Origin: Bacillota bacterium
Lineage (GTDB): Bacteria; Bacillota; UBA4882; UBA8346
Direction: 5' to 3'
Assembly (NCBI GenBank): GCA_023417475.1
Contig: JAEZFP010000008.1
Coordinates: 1 to 64,000, forward strand
DNA: 64,000 nt
Below, piece after piece: positions 34,206 to 43,209 of the stretch. The first letter of the stretch is position 1. Each line of letters opens with the position of its first letter. The notes beneath the pieces were generated by a model. It saw nothing but the letters and a program-made list of their open reading frames with translations. It was not told the DNA's origin and ran no database searches. The position numbers and the translations under genes are program-made.

Positions 34206-35044
34206 TGGATATTTGGTATATTCTGACCGATTGGCTGCCCTTCGCCTGGCTGCAGCATCTCTTTATGAAAAACGCTTTACTGGCCATCATCTTCGTCACG
34301 CCGGTTTTCGGTATTTTGGGGACCATGGTAGTCAGCAACAAGATGGCCTTTTTCGCCGATTCGTTAGGCCATTCCGCTTTAACCGGCATTGCCATCGGCG
34401 TTATTTTGGGGATCCGTAATCCAATCTGGTCAATGATTGGGTTTGCTTTACTCTTCGCGGCAGGCATCCTGGTTGTCAAAAACGGCAATAAAACCTCTAC
34501 CGACACGGTCATCGGCGTTTTCTCCGCCGTGGCGGTGGCCCTTGGCATCGTCATTCTTTCCCGGGGCGGCGGATTTAACAAATATTCCACCTATTTGATC
34601 GGGGATTTGCTAAGCATCTCCCCGGAAGAGATCGGCATGCTTGCCCTGGTTTTAATTTCTGTGATTGTATTCTGGTATTTTTCCTTTAACAAACTGCTTT
34701 TGGTCAGCATGAACGAATCGTTGGCCAAAAGCCGCGGCGTCAAAATTCATGTCATGGAAGTCTTATTCACGGCTTTCATTGCGGTGATTATCACCATCTC
34801 CATTCAATGGATCGGCATCCTCATCATCAATTCGCTGTTGATCCTGCCGGCGGCGGGCGCGCGGAATATTGCCGGCAGCGCCAAACAATATCATATGTAT
34901 TCTGTCGTTATCGCCTTACTTTCCGGCATATCCGGCCTGATTCTCTCGTATTATTGGGGGACGGCGACCGGGGCCACCATCGTTTTGATCGCGGCCTTAT
35001 TTTTCTTCATTACCTTTTGTTTACGGCGATTTTTCAATCTATAG
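34205..35044 (+). CDS. Metal ABC transporter permease (ZnuB-like)
   Basis: This 279-residue ABC-3 family permease has about eight membrane helices, with the family segments FFADSLGHSALTGIAIGVIL and IGILIINSLLILPAAGARN. ATG 34205 shares a base with the ATPase stop and has GGGAG upstream; a longer frame to 34169 is less likely. It forms the channel of the zinc-type importer. Confidence 0.92.
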   Translation: MDIWYILTDWLPFAWLQHLFMKNALLAIIFVTPVFGILGTMVVSNKMAFFADSLGHSALTGIAIGVILGIRNPIWSMIGFALLFAAGILVVKNGNKTSTDTVIGVFSAVAVALGIVILSRGGGFNKYSTYLIGDLLSISPEEIGMLALVLISVIVFWYFSFNKLLLVSMNESLAKSRGVKIHVMEVLFTAFIAVIITISIQWIGILIINSLLILPAAGARNIAGSAKQYHMYSVVIALLSGISGLILSYYWGTATGATIVLIAALFFFITFCLRRFFNL

Positions 35045-35117
35045 CGGCCGATTGATTGTTGTTGGTTACTTCGTCAAACTCCCATGCCCCATCGGTTTTA
35101 AAGATAAAAAAACGGGA

Positions 35118-36785
35118 TTATTGATCTTTGCGCGTTTCATCGGTTTGGGCCCGATAGTGCCGATGCCCGCCGGAAAGATTGTAAACCCGCTTGAAGCCGT
35201 GATTGATCAGGATATTCTGCGCCGCATTCCCCGTAACCCCTTTATTACAGTAGGTCACTGCCAGTTGGTCCTTAGCGAGACCTTTCATGGCGTCTCTAAT
35301 GATCTCATGCGGCAGGTTGACGGCTCCGTCCACATGGGCCTGCCGGTATTGCTCTGCCACCCTCGTGTCAATGACGTTTATTGCTTCCCCAGCGTTTATT
35401 TTTGCTGTGAGTTCTTGAGGAGTCATTAACCTTCGGCCGCGCTCAATGTCATTGGTCAAAATCATTCCGGTATACATCACCGGATCTTTGGTGGTTGAAA
35501 ACGGCGGCGCATAGGCCAGATCGAGATGAAACAAGTCCTGAACTTTGGCGCCAAAGGTAAGCGCCGTCGCAAAAACATCGATCCGTTTATCAACGCCGGA
35601 CTTGCCAATAATTTGCACGCCCAACAACTTACCGGTACTCCGGTCCGCGACCGCTTTGATCAACATCTCTTCGCCATGGAAATACTCCGGTTTGTCAGGT
35701 TTGATATTGTGGCAAACAACCACCTGATAACCTGCTTGCCGGGCTTCGTTTTCGGTCAATCCCGTCTGCGCGACCGTCGCCTCAAATATTTTAAAAATTC
35801 CGGTTCCCAAAACTCCCCGGAACTCCAGATCCCCGCCGGTGATCCGGTCGCCGGCGATGCGTCCCATCTTATTGGCGGTCGAGCCTAACGGCCGGTAAAG
35901 GGGTTTGCCGGTGATCAACGAAAAGCTTTCCGCGCAATCGCCGCACGCGTAAATCGCTTGAAGGTTCGTCTCCATCCGTGAATTGATCTTAATCGCCCCG
36001 GTCGAACCCAGCTCGACACCGGCGTTTTTGGCAAGTTCAACATTGGGCCGAACCCCGGTAGCCATAATAATCAGATCGGTCTCAAGGACATTCCCGCTCC
36101 GAAGAACGACTCGAGTAACACCGGCTTCACCTTGCAACTCGGTGACAAAATCATTCAGGTACATGTCGATCCCATGCTTGCGTAAAATATCCCGCAGATA
36201 AACCGACACATCTTGGTCCAACCCCTTCATCAGGTGGTCTTCCGCTTCCACAACAGACACTTCGATTCCAATCGCCTTCAGATTCTCAATCAGCTCCAGC
36301 CCGATAAAACCGGACCCAATCACTACCGCTTTTGGGGGATTGGACTCTTTGATAAAATTTTTAATGGCCTCGGCGCTCTTGACATTCCTGAGGACGAATA
36401 CGTTTTTTTTAGCGATTCCGCGGATTGGAGGCAGCACTGGCGTAGCCCCGGTCGCTATGACCAATTTATCGTAAGTTTCACTGAAAACCGCCCCCGAGGT
36501 TAAGTTCTTGACTTCAAGGGTCTTTACAGCGGGATGAATGGCCAGCACCTGATGACCGGTTAAAATGTCGACACGATACTTGCTTTTGAAAAATGCCGCA
36601 TTTCTGGGCACCAACTGCTCCCGTGTCGCGACCTTTTCTCCGATAAAATAGGGCAATCCACAGGCTGAATACGATATGTCGCTATCCGTTTCGAATATTT
36701 TGATTTCGGCAGCTTCATTGTTCCGTCGCGCTTTGGCAGCCGCCGACGTACCCGCGGCTACCGCGCCAATGATTACGATCTTCAT
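35118..36785 (-). CDS. CoA-disulfide reductase-like flavoprotein fused to rhodanese
   Basis: This 555-residue protein has an FAD/NAD oxidoreductase part (IIGAVAAGTSAAAKARR; active-site Cys in YSACGLPYFIG; NAD site VIGSGFIGLELIENL; FAD site AIYACGDCAES) and a C-terminal rhodanese domain with active Cys in YCNKGVTG. The fusion is known as CoADR-RHD and reduces CoA disulfides, persulfides or polysulfides. It is the last gene of the ArsR-Acr3 operon, so here it probably supports thiol balance or reduction steps during arsenic stress. Confidence 0.88.
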   Translation of the reverse strand: MKIVIIGAVAAGTSAAAKARRNNEAAEIKIFETDSDISYSACGLPYFIGEKVATREQLVPRNAAFFKSKYRVDILTGHQVLAIHPAVKTLEVKNLTSGAVFSETYDKLVIATGATPVLPPIRGIAKKNVFVLRNVKSAEAIKNFIKESNPPKAVVIGSGFIGLELIENLKAIGIEVSVVEAEDHLMKGLDQDVSVYLRDILRKHGIDMYLNDFVTELQGEAGVTRVVLRSGNVLETDLIIMATGVRPNVELAKNAGVELGSTGAIKINSRMETNLQAIYACGDCAESFSLITGKPLYRPLGSTANKMGRIAGDRITGGDLEFRGVLGTGIFKIFEATVAQTGLTENEARQAGYQVVVCHNIKPDKPEYFHGEEMLIKAVADRSTGKLLGVQIIGKSGVDKRIDVFATALTFGAKVQDLFHLDLAYAPPFSTTKDPVMYTGMILTNDIERGRRLMTPQELTAKINAGEAINVIDTRVAEQYRQAHVDGAVNLPHEIIRDAMKGLAKDQLAVTYCNKGVTGNAAQNILINHGFKRVYNLSGGHRHYRAQTDETRKDQ

Positions 36786-36842
36786 TGAATCGCCCCTTTC
36801 CTTTCGCGTGATGTTTCCGGTTCGTTGAACGAATCGACGCTT

Positions 36843-37889
36843 TTACTTCAATTGCCATTTCCGTTGCCAGTTTAGGGCGACGTTTACTAAACCGATCATT
36901 ACCGGCACTTCAACCAATGGCCCAATGACCGCCGCAAACGCCGCTCCGGAATTCAAGCCAAATACCGCTACGGCTACGGCAATTGCCAATTCAAAGTTAT
37001 TGCTGGCGGCCGTAAACGACAACGTGGTTGTTTGAGGATAGTTCGCTCCCATCCTCTTACTCATCCAAAAACTGACGAGAAACATTACGGCAAAGTATAT
37101 GAATAACGGAATTGCAATCCTAAGCACATCCAAGGGAATCCGGACAATCAGCTCCCCCTTCAGGCTAAACATAACCAGGATGGTAAATAAGAGCGCAATG
37201 AAAGTAACCGGACTGATCTTCGGAATAAACTTCGTCTGATACCACGTTGTGCCTTTTGCCCGAACCATCAAGAAGCGGGTCGCCATTCCGGCAATAAAAG
37301 GAATTCCCAAATAAACAAAGACGCTTTCGGCAATTTGACCGATGCTCACCTGGACCAGGCTTCCTTTTAATCCGAAGACCGGCGGTAAAACCGTGATAAA
37401 AATCCACGCATAAACACTATAAAATAACACCTGAAAAATACTGTTGAAGGCTACCAGCCCCGCCGCATACTCGGTATCTCCTTTAGCCAAGTCGTTCCAA
37501 ACAATCACCATGGCAATGCAACGGGCCAAACCGACTAAAATCAGACCAACCATATATTCGGGATAGCCATGCAAAAAGACCACGGCCAACAAGAACATCA
37601 ATACCGGCCCAATGAGCCAGTTTTGAACGAGGGACAAACCAAGCACCTTCCAATTGCGGAATACGTCTCCCAGCTCTTCGTATTTAACCTTAGCCAACGG
37701 CGGGTACATCATGAGGATTAGTCCGACGGCAATCGGGATATTGGTGGTTCCCACCTGAAAACGGTTGATCCATTTGCCGATATCCGGGATTGCCTGACCG
37801 AATAAAACTCCCAATACCATCGCTGCGAGTATCCACAATGTTAAGTAACGATCGACAAATGATAATTTACCGGTGACTCGTTCGGGCAC
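36843..37889 (-). CDS. Arsenite efflux transporter, Acr3 family
   Basis: This 348-residue protein has ten membrane helices and Acr3 signatures, including the Cys in LVGLARCIAMVIVWNDLA that binds As(III), plus NFELAIAVAVAVFGL. It expels arsenite across the cytoplasmic membrane. The start is GTG 37889 with AAGGAGG upstream. It follows arsR by 96 bases, in which a perfect inverted repeat (ATGATTA-10-TAATCAT, 37947-37970) may be a second operator. Confidence 0.93.
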   Translation of the reverse strand: MPERVTGKLSFVDRYLTLWILAAMVLGVLFGQAIPDIGKWINRFQVGTTNIPIAVGLILMMYPPLAKVKYEELGDVFRNWKVLGLSLVQNWLIGPVLMFLLAVVFLHGYPEYMVGLILVGLARCIAMVIVWNDLAKGDTEYAAGLVAFNSIFQVLFYSVYAWIFITVLPPVFGLKGSLVQVSIGQIAESVFVYLGIPFIAGMATRFLMVRAKGTTWYQTKFIPKISPVTFIALLFTILVMFSLKGELIVRIPLDVLRIAIPLFIYFAVMFLVSFWMSKRMGANYPQTTTLSFTAASNNFELAIAVAVAVFGLNSGAAFAAVIGPLVEVPVMIGLVNVALNWQRKWQLK

Positions 37890-37946
37890 GAAAGTCCCTC
37901 CTTTTATTAAGTAGGATTGATCGAGGCAATCTTCCCCATTTCACTA

Positions 37947-37970
37947 ATGATTATATTTACATTTAATCAT
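37947..37970. promoter_or_regulatory. Inverted repeat between arsR and acr3
   Basis: ATGATTA (37947-37953) and TAATCAT (37964-37970) are exact reverse complements with a 10-base spacer in AT-rich DNA. It is a candidate site for ArsR or another regulator. Confidence 0.45.
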
Positions 37971-37985
37971 ATATTGTCAAAAAAA

Positions 37986-38348
37986 TTATTCCTTTTTCGG
38001 GCACTGCTCCCGGATACATTCGAGACTGGAATCACTTAGCGCTTGTAACTTCTGTACGTCAGCCTGAAACGCCTTCACCTTAACCAACTCTTGTTCCAAT
38101 ACGTTTTGCAGAAATGGGAAACTGGCAATGGTCGCTTGATTGATCCGGTAATAAACAAATTGGCCGTTTTTTTCACTCGCAATCAACTCCGCGTCTTTGA
38201 GTTTGATTAAGTGCCGGGAAACGTTAGACTGGTTCATCTCCGAAAGACTCTCAATTTCACAAACGCAAAGCTCCCTTTGGTAAATCAAATTGAAGATTCG
38301 TAACCGGTTTTCATCGGCAATGGCTTTCAGAATTTTTAACAATTTCAT
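37986..38348 (-). CDS. arsR: Arsenic-responsive ArsR-family repressor
   Basis: This 120-residue winged-helix repressor has the arsenic-site motif ELCVCEIE (CxC in the recognition region), the DNA helix NQSNVSRHLIKLKDAELI, and the wing GQFVYYRIN. An additional Cys pair lies at the C-terminus (ECIREQC). Arsenite binding releases it from DNA. ATG 38348 is chosen because GAGGG stands five bases before it. It heads the minus-strand operon with acr3 and the flavoprotein, under a promoter overlapped by an inverted repeat. Confidence 0.92.
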   Translation of the reverse strand: MKLLKILKAIADENRLRIFNLIYQRELCVCEIESLSEMNQSNVSRHLIKLKDAELIASEKNGQFVYYRINQATIASFPFLQNVLEQELVKVKAFQADVQKLQALSDSSLECIREQCPKKE

Positions 38349-38362
38349 GGCTACCCTCATCG

Positions 38363-38412
38363 AGTATATTCACTTTTACTCATATACTAATTCAACCAAC
38401 ACCGCTTGTCAA
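38363..38412 (-). promoter_or_regulatory. arsR promoter and operator
   Basis: On the minus strand TTGACA (38412-38407), 17 bases and TAGTAT (38389-38384) form a strong promoter. The perfect inverted repeat AGTATAT-12-ATATACT (38363-38388) overlaps the -10 box and start point, the usual place for an ArsR operator. A hairpin AGCCC-TTTA-GGGCT with TTTTT on the plus strand lies at 38418-38436. Confidence 0.7.
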
Positions 38413-38443
38413 CCCTAAGCCCTTTAGGGCTTTTTTCGAAAAT

Positions 38444-39070
38444 TTATTTCCTTCCCGCCGCCACAAAGATACTGATGTTTGCCTGTTGGTCGCAATTTCC
38501 TTCGGAGGTGGCGCAACAATTTTGACCGACACAATCGACCATCACCTCGCGAAGGCCGGCACCAACAAACCACCCTTTGATATCATCCCGGTTAAACCCA
38601 AGCCAGTGGTCATGCTGTTCGGTTTGGAGAAACGTAAACTTGTGTTCGTCCAAATCGGTGATGATCAACTTGCCGCCCGGTTTTAAAATCCGGACCATCT
38701 CCCGGATTGCCTGTGCCGGTGATTCGACATGATGCAAGTACATATTGGCAAATGCATAGTCAACGCTACCCTCGGCGATCGGCAATGCCGCGGCGCTGCC
38801 AACCCGGTAATCAACTGCGCCCGCAACGCCAAACTTTGCTTTCATGGTGTCGAGCATCGCCGCCGACTGGTCCACCGCAATGACTTTTAGTCCCTTTGCC
38901 ACCAACCCTTCGGTGATAAAACCGGTCCCGGCGCCCAGATCCGCCGCGATTAACCCGGGAACGATACCGGCGACCTGATAGGCCCGCTCCCGGACTGCTG
39001 TTGCAAAAAAGCCTTGGCGCATCGTATCCCAATTGCCGGCCACTTGGTCAAAATATATTTTACTGCCCAT
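38444..39070 (-). CDS. Class I SAM-dependent methyltransferase with Cys-rich tail
   Basis: This 208-residue methyltransferase has motif I ADLGAGTGFITEGL, an acidic motif II (VIAVDQSAAML) and the post-motif region FANMYLHHVESPAQAIREM. Its last 25 residues carry a Cys cluster (DCVGQNCCATSEGNCD). ATG 39070 follows AAAGGGG; a longer frame to 39130 is less likely. It lies between MarR- and ArsR-family genes. The neighbours suggest a substrate linked to arsenic or another soft metal, but it lacks the classic ArsM Cys layout, so the substrate is open. Confidence 0.78.
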   Translation of the reverse strand: MGSKIYFDQVAGNWDTMRQGFFATAVRERAYQVAGIVPGLIAADLGAGTGFITEGLVAKGLKVIAVDQSAAMLDTMKAKFGVAGAVDYRVGSAAALPIAEGSVDYAFANMYLHHVESPAQAIREMVRILKPGGKLIITDLDEHKFTFLQTEQHDHWLGFNRDDIKGWFVGAGLREVMVDCVGQNCCATSEGNCDQQANISIFVAAGRK

Positions 39071-39162
39071 CTTGGCGATCCCCTTTCTTATTTTGGCGAA
39101 TAGCCCCCCGGTTTTAAAGATATCTCCCAACCTCTCGCCTCATCGTTTTATTCCACGCCCGT

Positions 39163-39606
39163 TTAACAGCAGCCGTTTGCCCCTAACGCCTGGTTTAAAA
39201 GCTGCAAGCTTTCCAGGACTTGAGTCCGCTTCCCTGGCGGAATTTTTTCAAATAGGCTTGCAAAAAACTCTTCCATGCGTTCTTCGATGGTTTCAAATGC
39301 CTGCCGGCCGGACTCGGTGAGTTGAATCGTAATGTAACGCCGGTCCGCCGGATCTATCTCCCGAACCGCCATGCCGTTGGCAACCAGATTATTGATGGTG
39401 CGGCTCATGGTGCTCTTATCGAGAGACAACGCGTCGGCCAGATCGTTTAGCGAAATGCTTCCGGCTCTGCCGATTTCGACCACGGCATGGCATTGCGCAA
39501 ACGTCACTCCGCAACAAGCGGTTTCCAGTTCATCGAGTAATCCGAGTTTTCTTTCCAACACCCGGACGGCTTCCCGTAAAGCTTTTGCATTCGTTTGGCA
39601 ATCCAT
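39163..39606 (-). CDS. MarR-family transcriptional regulator
   Basis: This 147-residue winged-helix regulator has a recognition helix region SLNDLADALSLDKSTMSRTI and the wing DPADRRYITIQLT. Extra cysteines (ACCGVTFAQC near the middle and CC at the end) could sense thiol stress or metalloids. It precedes the methyltransferase gene on the same strand, which is probably its target. A perfect 8-7-8 inverted repeat lies directly upstream. Confidence 0.85.
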   Translation of the reverse strand: MDCQTNAKALREAVRVLERKLGLLDELETACCGVTFAQCHAVVEIGRAGSISLNDLADALSLDKSTMSRTINNLVANGMAVREIDPADRRYITIQLTESGRQAFETIEERMEEFFASLFEKIPPGKRTQVLESLQLLNQALGANGCC

Positions 39607-39637
39607 AAATCATCCCTCCAGCATCATTGTAGTATAA

Positions 39638-39660
39638 AACTGTTGCATATTACAACAGTT
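39638..39660. promoter_or_regulatory. MarR operator candidate
   Basis: AACTGTTG, spacer CATATTA and CAACAGTT form a perfect inverted repeat 32 bases before the MarR start, with a TATACT-like box beside it on the minus strand. Size and position suit autoregulation by a MarR dimer. Confidence 0.65.
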
Positions 39661-39704
39661 ATCTTTCGAAATATCTCCCGGATCGATGCAACAACAGATA
39701 AATA

Positions 39705-39766
39705 TTGACATCGGGGTGAAGTTATATTACGATATAACCAATTTATACCCATACCCCTAGGGGTAT
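39705..39766 (+). promoter_or_regulatory. csoR promoter and palindromic operator
   Basis: TTGACA (39705-39710), 17 bases and TACGAT (39728-39733) form the promoter. The perfect 16-bp palindrome ATACCCCTAGGGGTAT (39751-39766), inside a wider TACCCAT ... ATTGGTA frame, lies in the early transcribed region. G-tract palindromes like this are typical CsoR-family operators. Confidence 0.75.
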
Positions 39767-39791
39767 TGGTAATCTAAAGGAGTGGATGCGG

Positions 39792-40067
39792 ATGCGTCAA
39801 TGTATGGACATTCCAAATATCCAGGCCCGCATTAAAAAGGCCGAGGGTCAACTACGCGCGATCTCGGCGATGGTTGACAAAGACGTTCCTTGCGAAGATA
39901 TTTTGATCCAGATTAACGCCGCCAAAAGCGCGTTGCACAAGGTCGGTCAAATGGTTCTGGAAGGGCATTTACAACATTGTGTCCGTGACGGCATCGAACA
40001 TGGCGACGCCGAAAAAACCATTGCCGAATTCGCGAAAGCCGTTGAGCATTTTTCAAGAATGGGATAG
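39792..40067 (+). CDS. csoR: CsoR-family metal-sensing repressor
   Basis: This 91-residue all-helical DUF156 repressor has the Cys-His-Cys metal set of CsoR: Cys in DVPCEDILIQI, and His and Cys in LEGHLQHCV. This trio binds Cu(I) in known CsoR proteins. ATG 39792 is chosen because AGGAG stands about nine bases before it; other in-frame ATGs lie at 39786 and 39804. The gene sits directly before a P1B-type ATPase, which it most likely represses through the palindrome upstream. Other family members sense nickel or persulfide, so copper is likely but not certain. Confidence 0.85.
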   Translation: MRQCMDIPNIQARIKKAEGQLRAISAMVDKDVPCEDILIQINAAKSALHKVGQMVLEGHLQHCVRDGIEHGDAEKTIAEFAKAVEHFSRMG

Positions 40068-40082
40068 GAGAACCGTCTTATC

Positions 40083-41948
40083 ATGCAGCAATTCATACTC
40101 TTTTTCAAAGACGAAGCCAAAAGGACCCTGCTGTTTCTGTCATTATCAGCGCTTGCCTTAATCCTCAGTTTTCTGCGGCTCGGTGATTTTGCCATTGATC
40201 CGGCTTGGGTCGCCATTATCTGCTGCGGCGTTCCGATTATCAAAGGAGCGCTTGAGGGTCTGATTCATGAGTTCGATATAAAAGCCGATGTGTTGGTCTC
40301 CCTTGCCTTAATCGCCGCGGTGATTATCGGCGAAATTTTCGCTGCGGGCGAAGTCGCCTTTATTATGGCGCTTGGGGCGTTGTTGGAGGAACGTACCGTC
40401 GCGAAAGCCCGCGCCGGGATCGAAAAATTAGTCCGCCTCACCCCGCGCACTGCCCGGGTGGTGCGGGACGGCGCCGAAAGGGTCATCCCTGCCGAACAGG
40501 TGCAAGTGGGTGACCGGCTCCGGGTGCTCGCCGGCGAAACCATTGCGGTGGACGGCATGATTGTCGCGGGACAGACCTCGATCAACCAAGCGGTCATGAC
40601 CGGGGAATCGTTGCCGGTCGACAAAGGAGTCGGCGATCCGGTTTCCAGCGGAACGGTGAACCAGTTTGGCGCCTTCGAGATGACTGCGACCAAAGTTGGG
40701 GAAGACAGTTCGTTGCAACGTATGATTCGCCTGGTCGAATCGGCGGACGCCGGCAAAGCCAAGATTGTGGGAATGGCCGACCGTTGGGCTACCTGGATTG
40801 TGGTAATTGCGCTGACCTCCGCCGCCGGTACGTGGTTAATAACCCATGAAGTGATCCGGGCGGTCACAATTTTAGTTGTCTTTTGCCCCTGCGCGCTGGT
40901 GCTTGCCACTCCGACCGCCATTATGGCCGGAATCGGCAATGCCACGAAATATGGTATTTTGATTCGTGAAGGCGACGCCTTGGAACGATTGGCGAAGGTT
41001 AAGCACATCGCGTTTGATAAAACCGGAACCCTAACTTACGGCAAACCCGCCGTGGTGGGCGTCCATAGCTTCCATCCGGAAATCGCCGCGGAACAATTAC
41101 TGGTTTTAACCGCCGCCGCCGAAGCCCGATCGGAGCATCCATTGGGGAAAGCGATTGGGCATCATTACCGAACCGTCGCCAACGCGCCGCTGCCCGAACC
41201 GGAGGATTTCGCCCTGATTCCCGGCCGTGGCGTCAAAGCGACCGTTGCCGCCCAGGTTATTTTGGCGGGAAATGCCGAACTGTTACAGGAGCAAGCGGTT
41301 ACCATCTCCCCGGCGTTGCGGGATGCCGCCGCAACCTACCGCGACGAAGGCTGCACCGTCATTTATGTCGCAGTCGATGGTCAGGCGACCGGATTGATGG
41401 TTTTATCCGATCAGTTGCGTAAAGACTCCGACGCGATGATTAACAAACTTCACGCGCTAAAGGTCCAATCGCTGCTCATCACCGGCGACAACCCCCAAGC
41501 CGCTTCCCACATCGCCAAAAATGCCGGTATCCGCAATGTATTTTCCGAATGCCTGCCCGAGCATAAAATGGCGATTATTGAACGTTATCAAGCCCTAAAC
41601 GAACCGGTCTGCATGATCGGCGACGGCGTCAATGACGCCCCGGCTTTGAAAAAGGCTTTTGTCGGGATTGCCATGGGAAGTGTCGGTAGCGATATCGCGG
41701 TGGACGCCGCCGACATCGCCCTGGTGCGGGATGATATTCACACCCTGCCGCATCTGGTGAGCCTCGCCCAAAAAACCATGACCACGATCAAATGGAATTT
41801 GTCCCTGTCGCTGCTGCTCAACTTCGCCGCGATTATCCTCGCCATGTACGGCGTTTTAAATCCGATCCTCGGCGCCTTAGTGCACAATGTCGGTTCGGTG
41901 GCGGTCGTTTTAAACTCCGCGGTATTATTAAATTTCAAAACCAAGTAG
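40083..41948 (+). CDS. Heavy-metal P1B-type ATPase without N-terminal metal-binding domain
   Basis: This 621-residue pump has the transport motif CPC (268-270), phosphorylation Asp312 in DKTGTLTYG, TGES and GDGVNDAPALKKA. It lacks any N-terminal GMxCxxC domain and starts close to the first membrane helix. The last helices read MYGVLNPILGALVHNVGSVA and VVLNS; this is neither the YN/MSxS pattern of copper pumps nor the Asp-containing pattern of ZntA. The CsoR neighbour argues for copper, while the helices look closer to zinc/manganese-type pumps. The substrate is therefore unresolved. Confidence 0.88.
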   Translation: MQQFILFFKDEAKRTLLFLSLSALALILSFLRLGDFAIDPAWVAIICCGVPIIKGALEGLIHEFDIKADVLVSLALIAAVIIGEIFAAGEVAFIMALGALLEERTVAKARAGIEKLVRLTPRTARVVRDGAERVIPAEQVQVGDRLRVLAGETIAVDGMIVAGQTSINQAVMTGESLPVDKGVGDPVSSGTVNQFGAFEMTATKVGEDSSLQRMIRLVESADAGKAKIVGMADRWATWIVVIALTSAAGTWLITHEVIRAVTILVVFCPCALVLATPTAIMAGIGNATKYGILIREGDALERLAKVKHIAFDKTGTLTYGKPAVVGVHSFHPEIAAEQLLVLTAAAEARSEHPLGKAIGHHYRTVANAPLPEPEDFALIPGRGVKATVAAQVILAGNAELLQEQAVTISPALRDAAATYRDEGCTVIYVAVDGQATGLMVLSDQLRKDSDAMINKLHALKVQSLLITGDNPQAASHIAKNAGIRNVFSECLPEHKMAIIERYQALNEPVCMIGDGVNDAPALKKAFVGIAMGSVGSDIAVDAADIALVRDDIHTLPHLVSLAQKTMTTIKWNLSLSLLLNFAAIILAMYGVLNPILGALVHNVGSVAVVLNSAVLLNFKTK

Positions 41949-41978
41949 TCCGCCACGTCGGTCACTATCGCCAACTCA

Positions 41979-42010
41979 AAAGACCTCCTGTTAATTAAGG
42001 AGGTCTCTTT
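41979..42010. terminator. Bidirectional terminator between convergent genes
   Basis: AGACCTCC (41981-41988) and GGAGGTCT (41999-42006) form a perfect stem, with AAAA before it and CTTTG after. It serves the ATPase and, on the other strand, the deacetylase gene. Confidence 0.7.
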
Positions 42011-42055
42011 GCGGTGACGAAGCTTGTTTCAGTTCAACGGTATCTGCAACCAAAA

Positions 42056-42760
42056 TTACTGGTAGCCGGGTATATTTAACAAGTCGGGAATCGTCTCAAA
42101 TTGATATCCTTGGCTTCGTAAAATTTCAATAATATAGGGCAACGATTGTACCGTGCCCGTGCCTGCCTGGACAGTCCCCTCGCACGCGTTGTGCATCAAA
42201 ATGATTGATCCCGGGGTTGTCGCCGACACCACCCGCGCCGCAATTTGCGGGCCGGTCAGTCCCATCCAGTCCAAACTGTCGACATTCCACATGATAATCT
42301 TATAACCCAAAGCGATGACGACTTGAATCACTTTCTCATCGATAAATCCGTAAGGTGGACGGAAAAGCGCGGTCTTTAACCCGGTGATCATTTGAATCTC
42401 GGCTTGGGTCGATTGGACCTCCGTCCGGATCTGCTCCGGGGAAAGCGTGGTCAAATCAGGATGATTATAGGTATGGTTGGCAAGGATATGGCCGTCTTTA
42501 AACATCCGGTAGACCATGTCCGGGTTCTTCCGTATGCAGGTTCCGAGACAGAAAAACGTCGCCTTGACATTATATTGGGCCAATACATCCAAAAGCACCG
42601 GGGCAAACAACGCGTCGGGCACGTCGTCGAAGGTTAAGGCGATGGCTTTGCGGTCGGTCGGCCCATGGTAAAAGACCTGCCCGGGATATTGGGTCGCCCA
42701 ATTTCGATCGCTTTGGTAGGGCTGTTTTCCGGTTGGCGGTTGGTTATTGAGCGTGTTCAT
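42056..42760 (-). CDS. Polysaccharide deacetylase (NodB domain)
   Basis: This enzyme of about 234 residues has the carbohydrate esterase 4 motifs in order: ALTFDDVPD (catalytic base and metal Asp), HTYNHPDL (metal His pair), RPPYGFID and SIILMHNA. It would remove acetyl groups from GlcNAc in peptidoglycan or chitin fragments. No signal peptide is seen at the chosen start, ATG 42760 behind AGAGGTGAG, which is unusual because most act outside the cytoplasm. It may be exported another way or act inside. Confidence 0.88.
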   Translation of the reverse strand: MNTLNNQPPTGKQPYQSDRNWATQYPGQVFYHGPTDRKAIALTFDDVPDALFAPVLLDVLAQYNVKATFFCLGTCIRKNPDMVYRMFKDGHILANHTYNHPDLTTLSPEQIRTEVQSTQAEIQMITGLKTALFRPPYGFIDEKVIQVVIALGYKIIMWNVDSLDWMGLTGPQIAARVVSATTPGSIILMHNACEGTVQAGTGTVQSLPYIIEILRSQGYQFETIPDLLNIPGYQ

Positions 42761-42909
42761 TATATTCTCACCTCTTTTGATGATACCTATAATATAATGA
42801 AAAAAGCCCAAGGGTTCCTTTTTTACGAAACGACATTTTTACCGCAGCGATTGCGAACATTACTAAAAATAGACGACGGCGGAGCAAGCTCCAACCCCAA
42901 AAACCAAAC
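42761..42909. other. Short intergenic leader before repeat array B
   Basis: This holds the upstream region of the deacetylase gene on the minus strand (a TATAAT-like box lies near 42790). Nothing else is clear. Confidence 0.3.
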
Positions 42910-43209
42910 TTATCCACAACCCAATCCCTTTACCACATCCAACATAACCGTTTATCCACAGAAATAGATGACTTATTAACAAATCCAGCTTGCGGAACGA
43001 CTCCGCCAGCTTACTTATTCACATATCCAGCTTGCGGAACAACTCCGCCAGCTCACTTATTCACATATCCAGCTTGCGGAACGACTCCGCCAGCTTACTT
43101 ATTCACATATCCAGCTTGCGGAACAACTCCGCCAGCTTACTTATTCACATATCCAGCTTGCGGAATGACTCCGCCAGCTCACTTATCCACATATCCAGCA
43201 AGCTGGCGG
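42910..43209 (+). repeat. Repeat array B: DnaA boxes at 42-bp period
   Basis: Seven exact TTATNCACA boxes and one mismatched copy lie on the plus strand at 42910, 42952, 42973 (TTATTAACA), 43015, 43057, 43099, 43141 and 43183. Spacings are 42, 21, then five times 42. Each 42-bp unit joins a box to a hairpin, AGCTTGCGGA with loop ACAAC or ACGAC and TCCGCCAGCT. Because 42 is divisible by three, a frame stays open and spells a 14-residue repeat, but this is probably a by-product. The 5' third matches repeat element A at 2.5 kb. Confidence 0.9.
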
